Source: CAUZFZ01 sp963579025
Lineage (GTDB): Bacteria > Planctomycetota > Planctomycetia > Planctomycetales > Planctomycetaceae
Length of the DNA stretch: 48,290 nt
Reading direction: 5' to 3'
NCBI GenBank assembly: GCA_963579025.1
Contig: CAUZFZ010000067.1
Location: 1-48,290, forward strand
Numbering within the stretch: the stretch's first letter is position 1; every line of letters begins with the position of its first letter. The notes under the pieces are model-generated. The model saw only the letters and a list, made by a program, of their open reading frames with translations. It ran no database searches and had not been told where the DNA came from. Below, one piece after another: positions 24,789 to 32,784 of this stretch. Position numbers and translations under genes: made by a program.

Positions 24789-26363
24789 ATGCCAATCGAC
24801 CTGAAACAACTCGCGGTGGAACGTCCCGAGCCGAGTGGCCGGTCGATTGAGCCCTCGCGGCACATCGCCTCTCGCTATGTTCTGCCGAGTGTCCTGATCA
24901 TCGGCTTCATCCTGATGCTGGCCTGGGCCGCACGCGACGCGTTCTTGCCTCGAACACAAGTGACCGTCGTGCCCGTGCTCGTCAGCCTGGCGGAAGTTCA
25001 GGAAGCGGGAACGCCGCTATTCAAAGCCGGGGGATGGGTCGAACCGCGACCCACACCGATCCGCGTGGCTGCACTGGCCGAGGGAGTCATCGACCGGCTG
25101 ATGGTCGTTGAAGATCAGGCACTGAAGAAAGGTGATCCGATCGCGTACCTCGTGGATGATGATGCACGCCTCAATCGGGAAGCGGCCCAGGCAGCATTGA
25201 ACCTGCGCGAGGCCGAATTCGAGCAGTGTCAGGCGGCACTGGTAGCCGCTCATCAGAATTACGACGAGCCGACTCATCTGCAGACCTTCGCTGCGGCGGC
25301 CGACGCGGACCTTGCGAAGGTCGTAACCGCACTGACCGATCTCCCGTTCCAGACGCAGGCTGCCGAGGCTCGATTCAGACTGGCCGAAGCGGATCTCAAA
25401 GGTCGCATCGACGCAGGTGATGCGGTATCGGGGATCGAACTTGTTGCAGCCCGCAGCACTCGCGATGCGTCGAGCGCTCAACTTCAGGAGATGCTGAAGC
25501 GACAACCGTCTCTGGAAGCCGAGCGTGCGGCGCTGTCCGGTAAACGCGATGCCGCGCGACGCCGACTCGAATTGAAAACCGACGAGAAGCGTACCCTGGA
25601 CGAATCGAAAGCCCTGCTCGACGCGGCAATCGCTCGACGCGAACAGGCACGTGTTGCCCTCGCCGAGGCCCAGTTGCGATTCGACCGCATGACGATTCGC
25701 GCTCCGGTCGATGGGCGTGTGCTGCATCTACTGACCAGCCCGGGAACTCACCTGTCGGGAGGCCAGGGACGCATGGGTGAGCACGATGGCGGTGTCGTTG
25801 TCACGCTCTATCAGCGCGGGCAATTGCAGGTTCGCGTCGACGTGCGGTTCGAAGACCTGCCGCGAGCGGGACGCGATCAGCCCGTCCTGGTCGAGAGCCC
25901 GGCCGTACCCGAACCGATGCCCGGGCGAGTGCTGTTTCCCACTGGATTTGCCGACATTCAGAAGAACACGCTGTCCGTCAAAGTCCTGATCGATGACCCG
26001 CCCGAAGTTCTTAAGCCTGACATGCTGGTCGACGTGACGTTCCTCAGCCCGGAAGCGGATGACGACGGAAGTGAGGGCGACGGAAGCGATGACCTGCGCG
26101 TGTTTGTGCCCCGCGAGCTGATCGAGAAGGACGGAGCGGATGCATTCGTCTGGCTCGCCGACCTGGCCGCCGGTGTCGCTCGGCGACAAAGCGTGGTTGT
26201 CGCGAACAACACGGCCGGTCGCTTTGTGGAAGTGACCTCAGGACTGACAGTCGCCAGCCGGCTGATTTCATCCGGCACGGAGAGTCTCGCTGACGGCGAC
26301 CGAATCACAGCCAGGGAAGCTCAGGGACCTGCTACGGCTCCCAGCCTTTCGCCAATCGACTAA
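24789..26363 (+). CDS. HlyD/MacA-type efflux membrane-fusion protein
   Basis: 524 residues with a single N-terminal membrane anchor (about 31-48, VLPSVLIIGFILMLAWAA). The biotinyl-lipoyl half-motif is RVAALAEGVIDRLMVVEDQALKKGDPIAYLVD (about 92-124), and its second half TIRAPVDGRVLHLLTSPGTHL comes after an unusually long alpha-helical hairpin (about 135-300, heptad-rich with ARREQARVALAEAQ). Beta-barrel and membrane-proximal domains follow (RVDVRFEDLPRAGRD, LKPDMLVDVTF). It should bridge the TolC-like ducts to the FtsX-type permeases. A 19-residue acidic stretch (PEADDDGSEGDGSDD) interrupts the C-terminal domain. Confidence 0.85.
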   Translation: MPIDLKQLAVERPEPSGRSIEPSRHIASRYVLPSVLIIGFILMLAWAARDAFLPRTQVTVVPVLVSLAEVQEAGTPLFKAGGWVEPRPTPIRVAALAEGVIDRLMVVEDQALKKGDPIAYLVDDDARLNREAAQAALNLREAEFEQCQAALVAAHQNYDEPTHLQTFAAAADADLAKVVTALTDLPFQTQAAEARFRLAEADLKGRIDAGDAVSGIELVAARSTRDASSAQLQEMLKRQPSLEAERAALSGKRDAARRRLELKTDEKRTLDESKALLDAAIARREQARVALAEAQLRFDRMTIRAPVDGRVLHLLTSPGTHLSGGQGRMGEHDGGVVVTLYQRGQLQVRVDVRFEDLPRAGRDQPVLVESPAVPEPMPGRVLFPTGFADIQKNTLSVKVLIDDPPEVLKPDMLVDVTFLSPEADDDGSEGDGSDDLRVFVPRELIEKDGADAFVWLADLAAGVARRQSVVVANNTAGRFVEVTSGLTVASRLISSGTESLADGDRITAREAQGPATAPSLSPID

Positions 26364-26377
26364 ATCTGGACAGACAT

Positions 26378-27088
26378 ATGCCCTTGATCGAAATTCGAAA
26401 TCTGACAAAGCAGTTCCGCAAAGGGGACGACGTCATCACGCCGCTCCGCGATGTCAATCTCGACATCGATGAACGTGATTTCGTTTCGTTAATGGGCCCC
26501 AGCGGGACCGGAAAATCGACATTGCTCAATCAGATCGCAGGCATCGATCGGCCGACTGAAGGGACGATCACGGTCAATGGTCTGGAAATTACACAGCTCT
26601 CCCGCAGGCGGCTGGCCCACTGGCGCGCCGAACACGTCGGTTACATATTCCAGACGCACAATCTGATCCCGGTTCTGACTGCGTACGAGAACGTCGAATT
26701 GCCGCTCTTGCTGTTGCCGTTCACACGGGCGGAACGTCGACGGCGTGTGCAGGTCGCGATGGAGGCCGTCGACCTGCTGGACAGAGCCGGGCATTACCCG
26801 CGTCAATTGTCGGGCGGTCAGGAACAACGAGTGGGCATTGCCCGCGCCATCGTGACCGATCCCACTGTTGTCGTGGCGGACGAACCAACCGGTGACCTCG
26901 ATCCAGTCACGTCAGCACAGATTCTCGATCTGCTGCAGCGACTGAAGTCCGAGCTGCACACAACACTGCTGATGGTGACGCATGACATCGAGGCAGCGGC
27001 CATTGCCGAAAGACAGTTGCGTCTCGACGACGGACGGCTTGTCGAGAGCGCGGTCCATGCCGCCGGGCAGGGAGAACCAGTGTGCTGA
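26378..27088 (+). CDS. MacB/LolD-like ABC transporter ATPase
   Basis: 236 residues. Walker A GPSGTGKST (40-48), Q-loop YIFQTHNLIP, signature LSGGQEQRVGIARAI (144-158), Walker B VVVADEP (164-170) and switch His H202. The C-loop position reads GGQEQR where most family members have GGQQQR. All catalytic features are intact. It starts 14 bases after the adaptor stop, and its end overlaps permease 2 by 7 bases. It should energise the FtsX-type permeases by ATP hydrolysis and mechanotransmission across the membrane. Confidence 0.9.
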   Translation: MPLIEIRNLTKQFRKGDDVITPLRDVNLDIDERDFVSLMGPSGTGKSTLLNQIAGIDRPTEGTITVNGLEITQLSRRRLAHWRAEHVGYIFQTHNLIPVLTAYENVELPLLLLPFTRAERRRRVQVAMEAVDLLDRAGHYPRQLSGGQEQRVGIARAIVTDPTVVVADEPTGDLDPVTSAQILDLLQRLKSELHTTLLMVTHDIEAAAIAERQLRLDDGRLVESAVHAAGQGEPVC

Positions 27089-28215
27089 AATTCGCGCCCT
27101 ATCTACTCAAGACACTGTGGCGACACCGCGTCCGGACGGGACTGACCGTAAGCGGTTCCGCCGTCGCGCTGTTCGTCTTCTGTTTTGTCGATTCCGTGCA
27201 GGAAGGCCTGCATCGAATCACGACCCAGAGCGATTCCACTCTGGTTGTCTTTCAGGCCAACAAGTTCTGTCCAGCCACCAGCCACCTGCCGCAGGACTAC
27301 GATCAGATCATTAAGACGATGGACGGAGTACGTGACGTCGTTCCGATTCAGGTCTTTACCAACAACTGTCGCGCCAGCCTGGATGTGGTCGTGTTCTATG
27401 GAGTGCTACCAGAACAGGTGCAGAAGGTCCGCAACTTCGATCTGATCACCGGAAGCTGGGGCGAATTTGAAAACAACCAGGACGCTGGCATCGTGGGCAA
27501 GTCAGTCGCTGATCGACGCCAGCTGAAAATCGGAGACCGCTTTTCGGTCGGTGATGTCACGGTGACCGTCGCCGGTATCTTCGCGAGTGAGAGTCGATCC
27601 GAAGAAAACTACGTTTACACGCACCTCGATTTTCTGCAGCGAACCCGAGGTCTGGACCTCGTTGGAACGGTTACTCAGCACGAGGTGTTTGTTGACCCCA
27701 CATTCGACGCGCTGAAAGTGGCCAGTCAGATCGATGATCGATTCCGAGCCGGTCCGGTTGAGACGGACACGCGCAGCAAAGGGGCCTTTCAGGCATCCAG
27801 TCTCGCTGACCTGGTTGAGCTGATCGAGCTGGCACATTACCTCGGTTACGCCTGCATCGGGCTGATGATCGTGCTCGTCTCGACGACGACGTTCATGGCC
27901 GTCCAGGACCGTATCAAAGAGCATGCCGTGCTGCAGACGCTGGGGTATACCGGTCTCCGCGTTTTCTCGCTGGTGCTGACGGAAAGCACGTTGATGAGCC
28001 TGCTTGGTGGGCTGGTCGGTGTCAGCCTGGCGATGCTGACTCTGGCCTCGGCGGGCCTGTCCGTTGGAGCGGAAGCCGTCAGCATCGCGTTTGCACCTTC
28101 GGTCAGCCTTGCGGTCAGTGGAATTGTGAGTTCCCTTGTCATCGGTGTTGCCGCGGGAATACTGCCCGCTTTCCAGGCGGCCCGAACAGAAATCGTGCTG
28201 GCACTGCGGGATTGA
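27082..28215 (+). CDS. FtsX/MacB-type ABC transporter permease 2
   Basis: 377 residues from GTG 27082, overlapping the ATPase stop. A first membrane helix spans about 21-39, then the periplasmic MacB_PCD domain (VGKSVADRRQLKIGDRFSVGD), then three C-terminal helices (about 250-272, 297-322, 340-362). The FtsX signature DRIKEHAVLQTLGYTGLRVF is present. It ends at TGA 28213-28215, which overlaps the TTG start of the helicase gene. Two distinct permeases in the operon suggest a heterodimeric transmembrane part. Confidence 0.85.
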   Translation: MLKFAPYLLKTLWRHRVRTGLTVSGSAVALFVFCFVDSVQEGLHRITTQSDSTLVVFQANKFCPATSHLPQDYDQIIKTMDGVRDVVPIQVFTNNCRASLDVVVFYGVLPEQVQKVRNFDLITGSWGEFENNQDAGIVGKSVADRRQLKIGDRFSVGDVTVTVAGIFASESRSEENYVYTHLDFLQRTRGLDLVGTVTQHEVFVDPTFDALKVASQIDDRFRAGPVETDTRSKGAFQASSLADLVELIELAHYLGYACIGLMIVLVSTTTFMAVQDRIKEHAVLQTLGYTGLRVFSLVLTESTLMSLLGGLVGVSLAMLTLASAGLSVGAEAVSIAFAPSVSLAVSGIVSSLVIGVAAGILPAFQAARTEIVLALRD

Positions 28216-30125
28216 TTCGAGCCCACCGGAAGGAACCTCTCATCGCTACTGAAGATCATTTTGCCCGGCTGTCCGGCTGGCTGGACTTGGAGGCCGAAGC
28301 GGAATCGCAGCGTCTGGCCGAGCGTCGTAAACGCGGTACGAAAGCTAACGCCGAAAAATCCGGTGACACTCTGCTGGATCTCGTGGTTACCAGTCACGAA
28401 CCAGGCCTCGGCGGACGCACTCTGCTGACGCTCGTCAAACGCAACCGGTCACTGCGGCTGCCATGGAATCGGTTGCGTGTGGGTTCGCCGGTTGTGCTGA
28501 CGTCAGGGAATGGCGACGGCGATGCGATCAACGGCGTGGTCAGTTCGCGACGGAATGATTCGATCGAAGTCTCGGTCGATGAATGGCCGGACGGCGACCG
28601 TTTTCGTGTCGATCTTTCGCCTGACGAGATTACTCGGAAACGACAGCAGGGCGCATTGCGAGCGGCTCGGGATGCACGCGGTCGGACGGCGGCAATACGT
28701 CGGATCCTGCTCGGCGAAACAGAGCCCGAGTTTGGCCCGACTGTGGACTGCGAGTTCACTGCCAGCCTGAATGCATCGCAGGAGCAGGCGATCCGCCTGG
28801 CTTTGTCTGCGAAGGATCTGGCGATCATTCACGGCCCTCCTGGAACTGGCAAGACGACGACCGTCGTGGAACTGATCTGCCAGGCCATTGCACGAGGTGA
28901 CAAAGTGCTGGCCTGTGCTCCCAGCAACACGGCCGTCGACAATATGCTGGAACGACTGGTCGCGTGCCGCCAGAAAGTCGTCCGCATCGGGCACCCGGCG
29001 CGTATCGACGAACGGCTGCGAGATTTCAGTCTGGATATTCAGGTGACGGATCACGAGGTCATGCGGCTGGTGCGCGAGATGCAGCGTGACGTCGACAACC
29101 TGTTCCGTAAGGCCGGACGTTTCACGCGATCGAAACCCGAGTACGGCGCGAAGCAGGAGATGCGACGCGAAGCTCGCCAACTGAAAGCCGACATCAGATT
29201 GTTGGAGCAGCAGGCGGTTGAGTCCGTACTCGACCGGGCCGATGTGATCTGCGCGACGACCACTTTCAACGAAGTATTGCTGGGCGATCGCCGTTTCGGA
29301 CTGGTGGTGATCGATGAGGCCTGTCAAAGCACGGAACCCGGCTGCTGGATCCCGGCATTACGAGCGGAGCGGATCGTGCTGGCGGGTGATCATTGTCAGT
29401 TGCCGCCGACGGTTCTTTCGCGGAAGGCCGCGCGCGAGGGGCTGGAAACCAGTCTGCTCGAACGGCTTGTTGAGCGTTACGGTGACAGCGTGACCTGTCG
29501 ACTTGATGTGCAGTACCGCATGCACACAGACATCATGCAGTTTTCCTCCGAGCAGTTTTACGAAGGTACGCTGGAGGCGCATGCATCGGTCGCGTCGCAC
29601 CTGCTAAGCGACCTGCCAGCAGTCGAACCCGGTTCGTTCGTCAGCGAACCGGTGACGTTCATTGATACCGCCGGTTCAGGTTGGAACGAGGAACTTGAGC
29701 CCGATGGTGAGAGCAAGCGGAATCCCGAGGAAGGCGCACTCGTGCTGCGCAAAGTTCAGCAACTGCAGCAGGCCGGTCTGAGTTCGTGTGACATCGCCGT
29801 CATCGCTCCCTATGCCGCCCAGGTCCGTTGGCTGCGTGATGAGTGGGATATGGACGACCTCGAAATCGACACGGTCGACGGCTTTCAGGGGCGTGAGAAA
29901 GAAGCCGTCGTTATCTCGTGCGTGCGATCGAATTCGGACGGCGAGATCGGTTTTCTGGCAGACAGGCGACGAATGAACGTCGCACTGACACGCGCGCGTC
30001 GCAAACTGATCGTTGTGGGCGACAGCAGCACTCTGGGCGGAAACGAATTCTTCGCCGACCTGTTGATGTACTTCGAGACGATCGGAGCGTACCACACGGT
30101 CTGGGAAGAACCGGGTGACGTCTGA
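28212..30125 (+). CDS. SF1B DNA/RNA helicase, IGHMBP2/Upf1/Dna2-like
   Basis: 637 residues from TTG 28212, overlapping the permease stop by four bases. Walker A GPPGTGKTT (208-216), APSNTAVD motif Ia-like (236-243), DEACQ (368-372), GDHCQLPPT motif III (392-400), QYRMH motif IV (434-438), motif V VDGFQGREKEAVVISCVRS, and motif VI RRMNVALTRARRKLIVVGD. A beta-barrel/stalk region (about 50-140) precedes the first RecA-like domain, as in IGHMBP2. All motifs are intact. These enzymes unwind DNA or RNA 5'-3'. Its position behind an efflux operon is probably a transcription hitch-hiker; a link is not evident. Confidence 0.88.
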   Translation: MIRAHRKEPLIATEDHFARLSGWLDLEAEAESQRLAERRKRGTKANAEKSGDTLLDLVVTSHEPGLGGRTLLTLVKRNRSLRLPWNRLRVGSPVVLTSGNGDGDAINGVVSSRRNDSIEVSVDEWPDGDRFRVDLSPDEITRKRQQGALRAARDARGRTAAIRRILLGETEPEFGPTVDCEFTASLNASQEQAIRLALSAKDLAIIHGPPGTGKTTTVVELICQAIARGDKVLACAPSNTAVDNMLERLVACRQKVVRIGHPARIDERLRDFSLDIQVTDHEVMRLVREMQRDVDNLFRKAGRFTRSKPEYGAKQEMRREARQLKADIRLLEQQAVESVLDRADVICATTTFNEVLLGDRRFGLVVIDEACQSTEPGCWIPALRAERIVLAGDHCQLPPTVLSRKAAREGLETSLLERLVERYGDSVTCRLDVQYRMHTDIMQFSSEQFYEGTLEAHASVASHLLSDLPAVEPGSFVSEPVTFIDTAGSGWNEELEPDGESKRNPEEGALVLRKVQQLQQAGLSSCDIAVIAPYAAQVRWLRDEWDMDDLEIDTVDGFQGREKEAVVISCVRSNSDGEIGFLADRRRMNVALTRARRKLIVVGDSSTLGGNEFFADLLMYFETIGAYHTVWEEPGDV

Positions 30126-30142
30126 GCTGGAGGAATTCAAGT

Positions 30143-31381
30143 ATGGCTGGTCGTGTATTGATGGTCGGGACGTTTGACTCGAAGGGCGTGGAGTATGCGT
30201 TCCTGCGCGAGCGCATTCTGGCTGGTGGCTGTGAAGTGGTCGCCATGAACGCGGGCGTCGATGGCACGACCGATCTGTTTCCCGTCGAGGTCGAAGCGGA
30301 TGCTGTCGCCGAGTCGGGTGGTCAGGCACTGGACACACTTAGAAGCGATCGAGATCGCGGTCAGGCCATGGCGGCGATGAGCGCTGGTGCGGCCGTGATT
30401 GCTCGCCGGTTGTTCGACGAAGGGCGGTTTGATGCCATCATCGGAATGGGCGGATCGGGCGGGACTGGCGTTGTGACCGCGGCGATGCGCGGTCTGCCAG
30501 TCGGACTGCCCAAAGTCTGCGTGTCGACGCTGGCCGCCGGAGACGTCTCTCCGTTCGTCGGCACAAAGGACATCGTGATGATTCCGGCGATTGCCGATGT
30601 CGCCGGTATCAACCGAATCTCTCGCACGATTCTGTCACGTGCCGCGGGTGCGATCTGCGGGATGGTGGCTGCTGAGATTCCGCCCGCGGACGACGAACGG
30701 CCACTGATCGCCGCGAGCATGTTCGGCAACACGACAAAGTGCGTTGACGCCTGCCGGGCAGCACTCGACCAGGCCGGCTATGAAGTGCTGGTGTTTCACG
30801 CGACAGGCACCGGCGGGCGGATTCTCGAATCGTTGGCTGATGAATCGCTGGTTGACGCCGTGCTGGACATCACGACCACTGAATGGGCCGACGAACTATG
30901 CGGCGGAATCCTGTCGGCCGGTCCCCACCGTTTGGATGCACCGGGGCGACGGGGATTGCCGCACCTGATCGTTCCTGGCTGTATCGACATGTGCAACTTC
31001 GGCCCCATGAGCGGCGTGCCTGAGAAATTCAAAAACGGCGACCGCAACTTTTATGAATGGACTCCCGAAGTCACTCTGATGCGCACCACCGTCGAGGAGA
31101 ACCGGCGGTTGGGTGAAATCTTCGCAGCCAAGGCCAACGCGGCCACTGGGCCGATCGCGTTCCTGTTTCCGCTCAACGGCGTCTCGATGCTGGACGCGGA
31201 TGGAGACAGATTCTGCGACCGTGAAGCAGATCAGGCGTTCTTCGATGCAGTCCGCAGCAACGTCCGCGACGACGTCCCGGTTGTGGAAATCGAAGCCAAC
31301 ATCAACGACCCGACATTCGCCGCGAAGGCCGTCGAGATGATGCTGGATTTGATAGCCCCGAACACGTCCCAGCCCGTTTGA
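30143..31381 (+). CDS. UPF0261 / Tm-1-like ATP-binding protein
   Basis: 412 residues. Start ATG 30143 has GGAGG at 8 bases upstream. N-terminal Tm-1-like domain: RVLMVGTFDSKGVEYAFLRE, AGVDGTTDLFP, IGMGGSGGTGVVTAAMRGLPVGLPKVCVST and VGTKDIVMIPAIADVAGINRISRTIL. C-terminal domain: EVLVFHATGTGGRILE, HLIVPGCIDMCNFGP and FLFPLNGVSMLDADGDRF. The closest named relative is the tomato Tm-1 resistance protein's N-terminal domain, which binds ATP; bacterial homologs have no established function. It is transcribed in the same direction as the helicase, 17 bases downstream. Confidence 0.85.
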   Translation: MAGRVLMVGTFDSKGVEYAFLRERILAGGCEVVAMNAGVDGTTDLFPVEVEADAVAESGGQALDTLRSDRDRGQAMAAMSAGAAVIARRLFDEGRFDAIIGMGGSGGTGVVTAAMRGLPVGLPKVCVSTLAAGDVSPFVGTKDIVMIPAIADVAGINRISRTILSRAAGAICGMVAAEIPPADDERPLIAASMFGNTTKCVDACRAALDQAGYEVLVFHATGTGGRILESLADESLVDAVLDITTTEWADELCGGILSAGPHRLDAPGRRGLPHLIVPGCIDMCNFGPMSGVPEKFKNGDRNFYEWTPEVTLMRTTVEENRRLGEIFAAKANAATGPIAFLFPLNGVSMLDADGDRFCDREADQAFFDAVRSNVRDDVPVVEIEANINDPTFAAKAVEMMLDLIAPNTSQPV

Positions 31382-31446
31382 CGACCCGAAACTTCATGGC
31401 ATCGTCGTTGCGTTCAGTTCCATTCCCGCATTCCCGGTGCAGGCCC

Positions 31447-32784
31447 TTACTCGCCGTCTCCGTCCGCGGCGGCCTGCCGTTTCAGCTCGGCGATTCGAGC
31501 CAATGCCTGTTCCACCATCGCGCCATGATGCGGGTCGTTGAGTTTTCTGTACACTGCCAGAGCACGCTGAAACCATTGCTCGGCCACGGCAACGTCACGT
31601 TGCTCTTCGGCGATGCGTCCTAATTGAAACCACGTGCTCGCCGCTCCGTGCTCGTTGCCCTGTCGTTCCTTGATCTCCAGGGACTTGTGATACCACTGTT
31701 CGGCCGCCGCGAAGTCACTCTGCTCCTGGGCGATGATCCCGAGCTGGTGGTACGTCTGCGCCGCTCCGTGCTCGTTGCCCTGACGTTCGTTGATCTCCAG
31801 GGACTTGCGATACCACAGTTCGGCCGCCGCGAAGTCACGCTGCTCCTCGGCGATGATCCCGAGCTGGTGATACGCGATTGCCGCTCCGTGCTCGTTGCCC
31901 TGACGTTCGTCGATCTCCAGGGACTTGCGATACCACTGTTCGGCCGCCGCGAAATCTCGCTGCTCCTGGGCGATCCTCCCGAGCTGCCATTCGAGATCCG
32001 GCACGTCGTGCTCAGTACTCAGCCGTTCGGCCGCCTCCAGGAACTCGCGTGATTCCTTCTCGCGGCCGAGGCTGAAGGTCAGCATTCCCAGACGCAAGGC
32101 CAGCTCCACCTGTTTCGCCGGGTCTTCCGCCGGTCGCTTTGCACGTTCGTCATAGAGTTCGGACAGGACTCGATAATCGTCTTCCTTCTCCGCCAGCGTC
32201 CGGTTATGAAAATCTTCGGGATCCACGATACGCGCCGGGGATTCGAAGGACCGCTCTGACTGTCGTTCCGGCGCTTCGACGGTAAACACACCCGACCGCC
32301 ACGCCCAGAAATCCGGCGATTGCCGAGTGAGCCGCGTCAGGACATAGCCGGGGACCCAGAACACGACCGTCGCCGGTACCCGGGTGAACCGTTCCCGTAA
32401 CTGATTCAACAGAGCCAGCACGGGCGGATACTCGACGTCACTGGGAACCAGCGCGGACAGCCCGGTGACAAAGACGACCGTTCCCGGTTGATCGGGTGTC
32501 TCCGGCGAAACGATGTCGACAATCAGGTCGTTCGCGGATTCGCCCGCCGCGACATGGCGTACGGGATGACGATCGCAAATCTGCGCCGTCACCTGATCAA
32601 GCATCTGACGTTCGAGGGCATCCGTACCGCACACGACAAAGGCCAGCGTGAACCCGTTAGCCCGTCGAATGGTGCGCAGCAATGGAGCCAGCGATTCCGG
32701 CAGCGGTGGCGACGTCTCCGACCGATCGGCACGGTCAGGTGGCTGAACAGCGTCCGGAGTTGGTCTGCGAACGGGATCGCTCAT
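31447..32784 (-). CDS. TPR protein with a distinctive N-terminal domain, partner of an ATPase
   Basis: 445 residues. Residues 1-190 form a globular domain I do not recognise, with GFTLAFVVCGTDALERQMLD, PGTVVFVTGLSALV, ATVVFWVPGYVLTRLTRQSPDFWAWRSGVFTVE. The final piece, a hydrophobic strand then DFWAWRSGVF, looks like the core of a Rossmann-like fold shared by TPR partners of STAND-type NTPases; this is memory, not a search result. From about 205 the protein is alpha-helical, and residues 263-423 are four 40-residue TPRs (QLGIIAEEQRDFAAAEQWYRK type), the middle ones nearly identical. Start ATG 32784 overlaps the ATPase stop (ATGA), indicating coupled translation. I infer a regulatory or sensing subunit. 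Confidence 0.7.
   Translation of the reverse strand: MSDPVRRPTPDAVQPPDRADRSETSPPLPESLAPLLRTIRRANGFTLAFVVCGTDALERQMLDQVTAQICDRHPVRHVAAGESANDLIVDIVSPETPDQPGTVVFVTGLSALVPSDVEYPPVLALLNQLRERFTRVPATVVFWVPGYVLTRLTRQSPDFWAWRSGVFTVEAPERQSERSFESPARIVDPEDFHNRTLAEKEDDYRVLSELYDERAKRPAEDPAKQVELALRLGMLTFSLGREKESREFLEAAERLSTEHDVPDLEWQLGRIAQEQRDFAAAEQWYRKSLEIDERQGNEHGAAIAYHQLGIIAEEQRDFAAAELWYRKSLEINERQGNEHGAAQTYHQLGIIAQEQSDFAAAEQWYHKSLEIKERQGNEHGAASTWFQLGRIAEEQRDVAVAEQWFQRALAVYRKLNDPHHGAMVEQALARIAELKRQAAADGDGE
31516..31998. repeat. 120-bp tandem repeats encoding 40-residue TPRs
   Basis: Four units of 120 bp (the last 123) within the TPR gene. By eye the three middle units (roughly 31639-31998) are near-identical in DNA, including silent positions; for instance CCGTGCTCGTTGCCCTGACG recurs each 120 bases. 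The last unit (31516-31638) has drifted. DNA-level identity implies recent unequal exchange, so copy number may vary between strains. Confidence 0.75.
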
